Of a DNA stretch of 19,487 bases, positions 1 through 6,663 are shown one piece after another. Each line of letters begins with the position of its first letter. Positions within the stretch are counted from its first letter, which is position 1. Below the pieces are notes generated by a model. It was not told the DNA's origin. It did no database searches and saw only the letters and a list, made by a program, of their open reading frames with translations. Position numbers and translations under genes: made by a program. Origin of the DNA: Ruminococcus sp. UBA7014 (GTDB lineage: Bacteria > Bacillota > Clostridia > Oscillospirales > Ruminococcaceae); the NCBI GenBank assembly GCA_002449575.1, contig DJXC01000019.1, positions 1-19,487 of the forward strand, written 5' to 3'.

Positions 1-1114
1 CCGGAACAGAGGGCGTTTCCGGCAGGGCGTTGATTTCGCTTTCCGTAAGCGGTGCAAACGTCAGAACGGTTTTTCTGGTATGTTTTTTCTGTTCCGGCTG
101 ACGAAAGATAATTTCCGCATCCGGCGGAAAACTGTTCCCTCTGAATTTCACACCCATGATGAGAGAAATTTCTGTTACGCCGGGACATTCAGAGAAAGCA
201 TTTGCGGCGATTTCGGTCACGCTGTCCGGAATGATGACTTTGCGCTCATTGCCTTGATATTTCAGCAAAATATTATTTTTAATGATAAATTCTACTTTTT
301 CAACTTTTTGTGCAGGGGGGCTTGTTTTGGTTTGTGGCTTTTTTTCTTCTCTGATAATTTTAGTGTTACTGTCAAAAGCATATTGTCCGATTTTATTTAC
401 GCTGTTCGGAATGGTGACAGAGTTTAAGCTTTTGCAGTGGAAAAAAGCCAATTCACCGATTGTTGTCATACTGCTAGGGATGTTGACAGAGGTCAGATTT
501 TCACAAAAGGAAAAAGCACTGTTTTCGATTTTGGTTACACTATCTGAAATCTTAACAGAAATCAAGCTTTGACAGTGATAAAAAGCTCTTTCCCCAATTG
601 TAGTCACGCTGTTTGGAATTGTGACGCTGCTGTCATTGCCTTGATATTTCAGCAAAACATGATTTTCAATGACAAATTTTGTGTTTTGAGTTTTTTGTAT
701 AGGTGTTTGCTTTTCAGTTTGTGGCTTCCTTTCTTCTCTGTAAATGATTTTTGTATTGATGTCGAATGTATTATTATGAATATCATTTGTAATGATTTTT
801 GTCTTTCTGGAAAGGCTTACTTCTTTCAGTTTCCAACAGCCATCAAAAGCAAATTTTCCAATTGTTGTGACACTGTCCAGAATATTGACAGAGGTCAGGT
901 TTAGACAACCAAGAAAAGCTCCTTGCTCGATTGTTGTCACACTGCTTGGAATAGTAACAGAGATTAGACTGTTGCAAGCCTGAAAAGCCGATTTCCCAAT
1001 TGTTGTCACACCGTCTGGAATTGTCACGTTTTTGCCGCTGCCATGATATTTTTTTAATACACCATCTTGAATTTCAAAATCTGTTTTGGTTTTAAAAAAG
1101 TCAAAAATGCTCAT
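1..1114 (-). CDS. BspA-type leucine-rich repeat protein, partial (C-terminus beyond left edge)
   Basis: An open frame runs from ATG at 1114 to the window edge (371 codons, no stop). The start has a good ribosome binding site, AAGGAG, 10 nt upstream. The protein has no signal peptide or membrane segment, so it is probably cytoplasmic. From residue 13 it consists of 23-residue LRR_5-type repeats of the form VTIPxSVTxIGxxAFxxCxxLxS. They are grouped into three modules, each opening with F-x-I-x-N-x-(V/I)-L-x-K-Y-x-G. The modules are joined by polar linkers carrying the shared motif NTKII-(Y)-REE. Such repeats normally bind proteins or other macromolecules; the partner here is unknown. It lies 28 bp behind the M15-like gene and is probably cotranscribed with it. 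Function is not assigned. Confidence 0.88.
   Translation of the reverse strand, partial: MSIFDFFKTKTDFEIQDGVLKKYHGSGKNVTIPDGVTTIGKSAFQACNSLISVTIPSSVTTIEQGAFLGCLNLTSVNILDSVTTIGKFAFDGCWKLKEVSLSRKTKIITNDIHNNTFDINTKIIYREERKPQTEKQTPIQKTQNTKFVIENHVLLKYQGNDSSVTIPNSVTTIGERAFYHCQSLISVKISDSVTKIENSAFSFCENLTSVNIPSSMTTIGELAFFHCKSLNSVTIPNSVNKIGQYAFDSNTKIIREEKKPQTKTSPPAQKVEKVEFIIKNNILLKYQGNERKVIIPDSVTEIAANAFSECPGVTEISLIMGVKFRGNSFPPDAEIIFRQPEQKKHTRKTVLTFAPLTESEINALPETPSVP
248..1078 (-). repeat. Intragenic tandem module repeats in the LRR gene
   Basis: Three homologous modules begin at plus-strand positions 1078, 676 and 289 (period 402 and 387 nt). Inside them, DNA units of about 69 nt recur, with the shared core caattgttgtcac on the plus strand (for example near 591, 927 and 997). 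They encode the 23-residue leucine-rich repeats. These are coding repeats, not an intergenic array. Confidence 0.75.
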
Positions 1115-1142
1115 TGATATCACGCTCCTTAAAAATAAATTT

Positions 1143-2108
1143 TTACTGATAAACTGTCACGATAAAGCCGTCCATGTTATTGCCGGAAATATCATAGGAA
1201 CTCTGGTTCGAGGGAACAGGAAAAGAAGTCGTTTCGCTGCTCATATCCGCCGGAACATAATATACTCCATAAGATTTTTCATTGCTGGTAATAACTAACA
1301 TATTACTAATAGAATACTGCCGGACTTCCTGTAGAAATTCTTCCAGACAGATATTCCGTTTTGCCATGTATGCCGCCGCTGCAATGCCGACATAGCGGAA
1401 TGTTGCTGTCCGGCGGTCAGTGATAGTCTTGTCAAAATATTCGTCTTTTCCTTCCGGATAGCGCAGAATAAAGCCATATTCAGCAGCATGTTCGGCAAGC
1501 CATGCATATTCGCCTTCCGGCTTGTAAGCATAGGAACTTCCGGTTTCCGGAAAAATGCCGACTGTGAGGGTTCTGCCTGTCTGAAAGTCCGGGTCAGCAG
1601 CTTCCGGATGATAGCCGCCAATCATCCGCAAATCGTGGTTTCCGGTTGTCTGGCAGAATGCTTCAAACCAGCTGTCCATGGCAAGTGCAGCGACCTTATC
1701 CAGACCGACTTCCCAGTCAGCAGCAGTATAAGGCTTGACAGCAGCGTTTTTCTTGTCAAGAATACTCTTGATTGTCACAAACTGCATTTCAGAAGAATTT
1801 CCGGCAGCGACTGCTTCAGCATCTATCCGGCAGGGAAATGCCTCGTTCACAAGTATCAGATGTCCGGAATGAATTTTAGAAGTTTCTACAGAAACTTTCG
1901 GATAATTTTTTTCAGCTTCGGCACTGATTGTTTCATTGGTGATGGTGATGTTTTCGACAATATTTTCCTGTGTATCTTCATTTGCTTTTGATTTTTTTAC
2001 ATAGCGGAAAATACCGGAAATCAGCAGAATCAAACCCAGCAGCAAAACTGCTGCGCCAAACAGACGGTCATAACGTGGCTTGCGGTGATTTTTTCTGGAA
2101 TTTGCCAT
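1143..2108 (-). CDS. Membrane-anchored M15B (VanY/LdcB-like) peptidase homologue lacking the zinc-binding residues
   Basis: 321 aa. A basic N-terminus is followed by one membrane segment (about residues 17-36), so the rest is extracellular. Residues 80-250 follow the D-Ala-D-Ala / LD-carboxypeptidase VanY family: SGHLILVN at 81-88, a QTG element at 176-178, the WLAEHAAEYGFILRYPEGK block at 203-221 and FRYVG at 237-241. The residues that bind zinc and act in catalysis are replaced. The family SxHQTGxxxD reads PDFQTGRTLT (Phe175 for His, Thr182 for Asp), and E-P-W-H before FRYVG reads R-T-A-T (Arg233, Thr236). An active family member would trim peptidoglycan stem peptides; this one is probably a peptidoglycan-binding or regulatory pseudoenzyme. 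A C-terminal extension of about 70 residues is unassigned. The ATG at 2108 has an AAAGGATG ribosome binding site. It is followed 28 bp later by the LRR gene. Confidence 0.82.
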   Translation of the reverse strand: MANSRKNHRKPRYDRLFGAAVLLLGLILLISGIFRYVKKSKANEDTQENIVENITITNETISAEAEKNYPKVSVETSKIHSGHLILVNEAFPCRIDAEAVAAGNSSEMQFVTIKSILDKKNAAVKPYTAADWEVGLDKVAALAMDSWFEAFCQTTGNHDLRMIGGYHPEAADPDFQTGRTLTVGIFPETGSSYAYKPEGEYAWLAEHAAEYGFILRYPEGKDEYFDKTITDRRTATFRYVGIAAAAYMAKRNICLEEFLQEVRQYSISNMLVITSNEKSYGVYYVPADMSSETTSFPVPSNQSSYDISGNNMDGFIVTVYQ

Positions 2109-2153
2109 ATTTCTTCATCCTTTCTGAGCAAGCGGAAAAATATTGTAATCTTA

Positions 2154-2182
2154 ATTATAACACAAAAATAACAAATTGTAAA
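2154..2182 (-). promoter_or_regulatory. Sigma-A promoter for the M15-like / LRR gene pair
   Basis: On the minus strand, TTTACA (-35, plus 2177-2182) is followed after exactly 17 bp by TATAAT (-10, plus 2154-2159). This is near consensus and lies about 45 nt upstream of the ATG at 2108. Confidence 0.72.
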
Positions 2183-2246
2183 CAGCTTTCCGCAACTTTT
2201 TCAGAATGCGAAAAACTGACTGTTATTATGAAAGTGAGGTTTCATC

Positions 2247-3191
2247 ATGGCACAGAATATGCCCGAAAAAAATCATATCATTTATCAGGCGTCCAATGAT
2301 ACCGGAGACATGATTCTGACAGAATATCAGGTTTTCCCCGGCATCAAGCTGATTTATCAGGATATACATATGCTAAGATATGAATATCCCGCACAGGAAG
2401 AAAAACAAATTCTGGAGATTCATCACTGCCGGGAAGGTCGCTATGAATATCAGATGGGAAAGCAATATTATTATCTGGCATCAGGAGACCTGTCCGTCAG
2501 CCGAAGCGGAGAAACAACGACAGAAGCATTCTTTCCGACAAAGCATTATCACGGCATTTCCATTCAGATAGATACAGAGAAAGCTCCGGAATGCCTGTCC
2601 TGTTTTCTGGACGATGTCAATGTCCGTCCCAGTATGCTCATGAAAAAATTCTGTTTGCAGCAGCCTTGTTTTATTATCCGCTCAACAGAAAGTCTGGAAC
2701 ATATTTTTTCAGAACTCTACACTGTTCCGGAAAGCATCCGGACAGGATATTTCAAAATCAAAGTACTGGAATTATTATTGTTTCTGAGCAGTCTGGATAC
2801 ACAGATTTCACAGACAGAACAGCATAGCTGTCCGCCGTCACAGGTCAGACTGGCAAAAGCAGTATGTTCCTATGTATGTGCAAATATGAGCCGGCATTTT
2901 ACGATTGAAGAACTGTCTCAGAAATTTCAGGTTTCACCCACACAGCTCAAAAAGAGTTTCCGGAATGTGTACGGAAATTCTGTCTATGCCTATGTCAGAA
3001 CGCAGAAAATGCTTTCTGCTGCACGGCTGTTGCAGGAAACTGACCGGACAATTCTGGATATTGCCGGAGAATGTGGCTATGATAACGGCAGTAAATTTTC
3101 AAAAGCGTTCCGGGAGGTTATGGGGATGACCCCCAGAGACTTCCGGAATCAGAAAAATCTGCCGATTGAAAGTGTCCGTTTGGAAAGATAA
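2247..3191 (+). CDS. AraC/XylS-family transcriptional regulator
   Basis: 314 aa. The C-terminal 110 residues form a typical AraC DNA-binding domain with two helix-turn-helix units: residues 219-240 (TIEELSQKFQVSPTQLKKSF) and 268-290 (TILDIAGECGYDNGSKFSKA), then the family's closing GMTPRDFR at 293-300. The N-terminal 150 residues look like a cupin-type sensor region (for example EIHHCREGRYEYQMG, GDLSVSRSG) and would bind an unknown effector. The ATG at 2247 follows an AGTGAGG ribosome binding site. The gene diverges from the M15-like gene, with 138 bp between the two starts, so it might regulate that promoter, but no operator is evident. No transporter that would reveal the ligand is adjacent. 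Confidence 0.9.
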   Translation: MAQNMPEKNHIIYQASNDTGDMILTEYQVFPGIKLIYQDIHMLRYEYPAQEEKQILEIHHCREGRYEYQMGKQYYYLASGDLSVSRSGETTTEAFFPTKHYHGISIQIDTEKAPECLSCFLDDVNVRPSMLMKKFCLQQPCFIIRSTESLEHIFSELYTVPESIRTGYFKIKVLELLLFLSSLDTQISQTEQHSCPPSQVRLAKAVCSYVCANMSRHFTIEELSQKFQVSPTQLKKSFRNVYGNSVYAYVRTQKMLSAARLLQETDRTILDIAGECGYDNGSKFSKAFREVMGMTPRDFRNQKNLPIESVRLER

Positions 3192-3217
3192 TCTGCTTTT
3201 TTACTGATTTTTTTTAA

Positions 3218-3267
3218 AAAAAAGATGTTTCTGCCTGAAATCAGCTTTTGCTGAAAAATGTCTTTTT
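3218..3267 (+). terminator. Possible intrinsic terminator after the AraC gene
   Basis: A short inner hairpin, TCAGC-TTTT-GCTGA (3241-3254), sits inside flanking AAAAGA (around 3219-3224) and TCTTTT (3261-3266), which can pair to extend the stem. Few GC pairs and an interrupted T-run make it a weak candidate. Confidence 0.35.
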
Positions 3268-3315
3268 GGATTATTTTTTATCTTCTTTGGAGTAGAAGAA
3301 TCTTTCTTTTCTGTG

Positions 3316-3330
3316 TATAATAAATATAAT
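3316..3330 (+). promoter_or_regulatory. Possible -10 elements for the DUF2325-DUF3793 pair
   Basis: Two copies of TATAAT (3316-3321 and 3325-3330) lie 35-50 nt upstream of the DUF2325 start. I see no good -35 box at 16-18 bp from either, so the exact promoter is uncertain. Confidence 0.35.
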
Positions 3331-3364
3331 AAAAAATCACTGAAAAGAAAGGATTTCTATCAAT

Positions 3365-3652
3365 ATGAGTATTGTCATTGTTGGCGGAAATGACTGCATG
3401 ACCCGCCAGTATAAAGATATTTGCAAATCATACAAATGTCGTGCAAAGGTATTCACCCAGATGCATGACGGACTGAAAGACAAAATCGGTTCGCCGGATT
3501 TACTGGTGCTGTTTACCGGAACAGCCTCCCATAAAATGATTAAACTCGCCCTGAATGCAACTGATAAAAAAACAGTCATTGTGCGTTCCCATACCAGTTC
3601 GGCTTCTGCACTGAAAAGTATTCTACAGGAACACACTGCTGTTTCTGCGTGA
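3365..3652 (+). CDS. DUF2325 domain protein
   Basis: 95 aa, the usual length of a stand-alone DUF2325 protein. The family pattern is clear: an N-terminal IVIVGGND strand-loop (residues 3-10), HDG at 34-36, a hydrophobic strand DLLVLFTG at 45-52, then SHKMIKLAL at 55-63 and a final IVRSHTSS strand at 72-79. This suggests a small Rossmann-like fold, and the molecular function of the family is not established. The start has an AAAGGA ribosome binding site. Its stop overlaps the start of the next gene by 4 bp (GTGA), so the two are probably made together. Confidence 0.85.
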   Translation: MSIVIVGGNDCMTRQYKDICKSYKCRAKVFTQMHDGLKDKIGSPDLLVLFTGTASHKMIKLALNATDKKTVIVRSHTSSASALKSILQEHTAVSA

Positions 3653-4203
3653 ATGCCATGTCAGAAGAAGCATTTATCCGGCACTGTTCGCCGACACTTG
3701 CCGGACTGAAAACCGGAAACCTGTTCGGGAGTCATTTCGGCAGTAAAGAAGAATTATACAGTGAAATCCGGCATCTGAATCAAATTCTGAAACGCAAGGG
3801 GCTGCGTGTTCTGCCATTGAAATATCAGAATCAGCGTGCTTTGATTTACGTCTACCGTCCGGAACGGCTGAAACAGGATTTTGACTGCTGTGAAGTCTGT
3901 CGGATTCTGAAAGAACAGGGCTATGAAAATCTGAATCAGAATCATTGTCTTGCACAGCTGATTTCCCGTCTGCGGTCAGCAGAAGATTTTCCGCATGAAA
4001 TCGGTTTGTTTCTGGGTTATCCGCCGGAAGATGTCAGTGGTTTTATCCGGAAAGAAACCTGCTGTATGACAGGTTACTGGAAAGTGTATCATAATCAGAA
4101 AGCAGCACGGAAAACATTTGCAAAATACCGTAAATGCACAGAAATCTATCTTCGGGAATATCGTAACGGCAGGTCTCTGGAGCAGTTAGCAGTGACTGAT
4201 TAA
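3649..4203 (+). CDS. DUF3793 family protein
   Basis: 184 aa. It matches the DUF3793 pattern: CSPTLAGLKTGNLF near the N-terminus, LYVYRP-like IYVYRPERL at about 66-74, the hallmark FPHEIGLFLGYPPEDVSGFI at about 114-133, and GYWKVYHN followed by a Cys-containing C-terminal helix. The family has no firmly assigned biochemical role; from memory its genes often lie near flavodoxin or iron-uptake genes, none of which is present here. The GTG at 3649 overlaps the DUF2325 stop (GTGA), which favours translational coupling. An ATG at 3658 is an alternative start, and neither has a strong ribosome binding site of its own. A terminator follows 20 bp after the stop. Confidence 0.85.
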   Translation: MNAMSEEAFIRHCSPTLAGLKTGNLFGSHFGSKEELYSEIRHLNQILKRKGLRVLPLKYQNQRALIYVYRPERLKQDFDCCEVCRILKEQGYENLNQNHCLAQLISRLRSAEDFPHEIGLFLGYPPEDVSGFIRKETCCMTGYWKVYHNQKAARKTFAKYRKCTEIYLREYRNGRSLEQLAVTD

Positions 4204-4220
4204 CAGAATATGAGAAATAA

Positions 4221-4255
4221 AAAAATGTCTGTCTTGTAAAAAGGCAGACATTTTT
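4221..4255. terminator. Bidirectional intrinsic terminator
   Basis: An 11-bp stem, ATGTCTGTCTT (4225-4235) with AAGGCAGACAT (4241-4251), one G-T pair and a 5-nt loop, is flanked by an A-run (4221-4225) and a T-run (4251-4255). It therefore has a U-tract on either strand and can end both the DUF3793 transcript (stop 4203) and the convergent minus-strand operon (stop 4259). Confidence 0.9.
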
Positions 4256-4258
4256 GTT

Positions 4259-4519
4259 TCAGTCTTGTTTCTGCTTCTGCCAGATTGTTTCCAGCCAGTC
4301 CAGCATCGCTTTGTGACCTTCTTCTGTGACAGGGAACTGTCCGGTTTCTTCCGGTTCGGCAAGGTCAGAACAAATAAAGCCCTGCCATGTGGTAACAGTC
4401 ATTTCTGAACCGTCCGAAACTATCTTGAAATTCATCTGTTTTCGGCTTCCGGTAAAATAGTTTTTCGCTTCAAAATAATACACACCGGGAATATCAAACT
4501 GATTGAATTGATTTGTCAT
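4259..4519 (-). CDS. Small hypothetical protein
   Basis: 86 aa, not recognised. It is soluble, with no signal or membrane segment, and looks like a short beta-rich domain (VYYFEAKNYFTGSRK, MNFKIV, MTVTTWQGFIC) followed by a C-terminal helix (GHKAMLDWLETIWQKQ). The coding call rests on an excellent ribosome binding site (AAAGGAG, 9 nt before the ATG at 4519) inside the end of the HAD gene, on a 26-bp overlap with that gene that suggests translational coupling, and on the terminator directly behind its stop. It is the last gene of the minus-strand series. Confidence 0.75.
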   Translation of the reverse strand: MTNQFNQFDIPGVYYFEAKNYFTGSRKQMNFKIVSDGSEMTVTTWQGFICSDLAEPEETGQFPVTEEGHKAMLDWLETIWQKQKQD

Positions 4520-5180
4520 GTTCAGAAACTCCTTTCAGTAATGTGATAATATCCACAAGAGAAGGCACACAGGCAGACAGATATTTTTTCAGCTCTTCAT
4601 CCGGCTGAGAAAGGTCAGGAATCATCACGGCTTTACATCCGGCACGATAGGCGGAAAGGATTCCGTTCGGGGAATCTTCCAGTGCAAGGCACTGTTCCGG
4701 TTTCAGACCAAGTGCAGCACTGGATTTCAGGTAAATTTCCGGGTCAGGCTTTCCGGTTGTCACCATATCACCGCAGACAAATGTATCAAAAAAATCATAG
4801 ACCTGTACTTGTTTCAGATAACTGTCTGTCCGTTCCCGGTCGGTTGCTGTAGCAACCGCAATTCTGTACTGTTGTTCATGCAGATAGGCTAACAGTTCGT
4901 CCAGTCCCGGCTTTTTCTCAATTCCATATTTCTGTAAATGTTCCGCTGTCAGTTCCCGTCTTCTGGCACGGATTTTTTCATAATCAAACGCCTGCCCGAA
5001 AATTCCCTGCAATTTTGGTCTGGCATAGACTGCCGATAAGCTCCGGATACCAAGAACATGTTCCAGTGTCATCGGAAAACCGGCTTCCTGTGCCGCCTGT
5101 ATCCAGTATCTTGCAAGCAGTTTCTCTGTATCCAGCATCAGACCATCCATATCGAAAATAACACCCTTGATTTCTTCCAT
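4494..5180 (-). CDS. HAD-superfamily hydrolase (beta-phosphoglucomutase / sugar-phosphate phosphatase-like)
   Basis: 228 aa from ATG 5180. All four HAD motifs are visible: motif I DMDGLMLDTE (nucleophile Asp10 and acid/base Asp12), motif II VATAT near residue 110, motif III Lys in TGKPDPEIYL near 145, and motif IV ALEDSPNG near 170. A helical cap lies between motifs I and II, which places it in subfamily I with phosphoglycolate phosphatase and beta-phosphoglucomutase-like enzymes. The substrate cannot be told from sequence but is probably a small phosphorylated sugar. ATG 5180 follows GTGAGG at 6 nt. An in-frame GTG at 5192 overlaps the preceding CLC stop (GTGA) and is an alternative start with a poorer ribosome binding site. 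Confidence 0.88.
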   Translation of the reverse strand: MEEIKGVIFDMDGLMLDTEKLLARYWIQAAQEAGFPMTLEHVLGIRSLSAVYARPKLQGIFGQAFDYEKIRARRRELTAEHLQKYGIEKKPGLDELLAYLHEQQYRIAVATATDRERTDSYLKQVQVYDFFDTFVCGDMVTTGKPDPEIYLKSSAALGLKPEQCLALEDSPNGILSAYRAGCKAVMIPDLSQPDEELKKYLSACVPSLVDIITLLKGVSEHDKSIQSV

Positions 5181-5188
5181 TACTACCC

Positions 5189-6499
5189 TCACTTTCTCGT
5201 TTTATGAGAAATATGTTCATCTGTAAATTTGGAATAATAAAATCTCTGTTCTTTATATAATCCGTAATAGCCGGATAACAAATAACTGACTGCAATCACC
5301 AGAAGACAGTAAGGCACACAGCTCTGCCCAAATAATTCCGCCGAAATAAACAGCGAAGCAAGCGGACAGTTCGTGACACCACAGAACAGAGCCATCATGC
5401 CGACTGCTGCACATAAGGCAGGAGACAAGCCCGTTATCTGTCCGAATACACAGCCGAATGTTGCTCCCACAAAGAATGACGGCACAATTTCTCCGCCCTT
5501 GAATCCACCGCCAAGCGTTACCGCAGTAAACAGCATCTTTAAAAGAAATGCATACCAGACCGCCTCACCGTGAACGGCTCTCGCAATCACTGCACCACCC
5601 GTTCCGTAAAAATCTGTTGTCCGGAACAGTGTTCCCATCAGGAGCAGTGTCGCACTTGCTGCCAGAATTCTGATATATGGATTTTTAAGATGTTTTTTCA
5701 TGTAATGTTCTGTTCTGTGCAGAATGACACAGAAAATAATACTCAGCGCAGAACAGCAGATGCCGAGCAGAATCGTCTGTACTGCCGTTGCCGGCGCAAG
5801 TTCCGGTACAGGGTAAACTTCGTAACGTTCCAGAGGAAGTCCCAGTTTCCCGGCAATATAAGAAGCTGTCAGTGAAGAAATCACACAGGGAACAAGTGCG
5901 GCATACTGCATTGTTCCGACACAGCCCACTTCCATTGCAAATATTGCCGCTCCGACTGGTGTCCGGAATATCGCCGAAAATGCTGCACTCATGCCGCTCA
6001 TGATAAGAATATGCTTATCTTTTTCACGCATGTGCAGAAGATTTCCGAACATGTTCGCCAGTCCGCCGCCAAGCTGTAATGCCGCTCCTTCACGTCCGGC
6101 ACTGCCGCCGACAAAATGTGTGATGATTGTTGAAATAAATATCAGCGGTGCAGTCTGTACCGGAATCTGGGCTTCTGAACGCAGAGAAGCAAGAATCATA
6201 TTCGTACCTTTATCATGCTTGTCATGCGTTACCCGGTAAAGAAATACAATCAGTACGCCGCCCACTGGCAGAAGTGCATAACACCAGAGATGCGTATTCC
6301 GGAAATTCGTACTGAAACTGATACAGTTGACAAATTCTGTACCGATAACGCCCAGAACACTCCCCAGAATCAGCGATAATATCGTCCACCGGAACAACAG
6401 ACGAAAATGCAGCAGAGCATGCATTGTCAGCCGCAGTGCCTTGCCACGATATCGATAAAATTTTTCAGATGCCTTATGTCGGATTGAAAAGTTCCACAA
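5189..6499 (-). CDS. CLC-family anion transporter, fluoride-clade-like
   Basis: 436 aa, about ten or more hydrophobic helices, single CLC domain without CBS domains. Key motifs are GREGA at 135-139 with the gating Glu137, GTNMIL at 98-103 where chloride-type CLCs have GSGIP, and GGGFKGGEIVP at 330-340 where they have GxFxP. Loss of the GSGIP serine and the GFKGGE motif resemble F-/H+ antiporting CLC-F proteins (typically GNNLI and GREGT), so fluoride export is plausible but not certain. The start is TTG 6499 with GGGAG 5 nt upstream; the first internal ATG is at residue 26. It is followed within 8 bp by the HAD gene. No fluoride riboswitch is seen upstream. Confidence 0.88.
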   Translation of the reverse strand: MWNFSIRHKASEKFYRYRGKALRLTMHALLHFRLLFRWTILSLILGSVLGVIGTEFVNCISFSTNFRNTHLWCYALLPVGGVLIVFLYRVTHDKHDKGTNMILASLRSEAQIPVQTAPLIFISTIITHFVGGSAGREGAALQLGGGLANMFGNLLHMREKDKHILIMSGMSAAFSAIFRTPVGAAIFAMEVGCVGTMQYAALVPCVISSLTASYIAGKLGLPLERYEVYPVPELAPATAVQTILLGICCSALSIIFCVILHRTEHYMKKHLKNPYIRILAASATLLLMGTLFRTTDFYGTGGAVIARAVHGEAVWYAFLLKMLFTAVTLGGGFKGGEIVPSFFVGATFGCVFGQITGLSPALCAAVGMMALFCGVTNCPLASLFISAELFGQSCVPYCLLVIAVSYLLSGYYGLYKEQRFYYSKFTDEHISHKTRK

Positions 6500-6546
6500 A
6501 ATTTCTCCCTCACTTTAAATTCTGATATTATCATTTTGAAAATATG

Positions 6547-6637
6547 AAGGGTTTGCAGGGTCATACAGTACCCTTTATATATTTTTAAAAATCTATTTTT
6601 TCGTGCGAAGGGATAGTAAACCCTGCATACCCTGCAC
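6547..6637. repeat. Imperfect inverted-repeat element between the glycoside hydrolase and CLC genes
   Basis: The left arm (6548-6575) begins AGGGTTTGCAGGGT and ends CCCTT. The right arm, read on the minus strand from 6633 to 6608, begins AGGGTATGCAGGGT and ends CCCTT, so 13 of the first 14 bases match. Each arm can also fold on itself: AAGGGT with ACCCTT on the left, and GTGCAGGG with CCCT..GCAC on the right. The 32-bp centre is very AT-rich (runs of A and T). It lies between the stop at 6664 and the start at 6499. It could be a MITE-like remnant, a replication or regulatory element from a former mobile element, or a transcript-stability structure. No long T-run suggests simple termination. 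Confidence 0.6.
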
Positions 6638-6663
6638 AATGGCTATTTTACGTTACTGCTGTT

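Noticed and set aside
80..983. Several plus-strand frames of 60-115 codons
   Set aside because: They are the opposite strand of the leucine-rich repeat gene and resemble each other only because that gene is repetitive.
240..1080. CRISPR-like spaced repeats
   Set aside because: The recurring words keep the reading frame of the LRR gene at about 69-nt steps and vary in the manner of protein repeats; there are no unique spacers of constant length.
6427..6639. 70-codon minus-strand frame crossing the inverted repeat
   Set aside because: It overlaps the CLC start in another frame and its first half is just translation of the repeat element; no good ribosome binding site.
6500..6663. Fluoride riboswitch upstream of the CLC gene
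   Set aside because: The conserved GGNGAUGGNGUUC-type core and downstream pairing elements are not found on the minus strand; only the inverted-repeat element is there.
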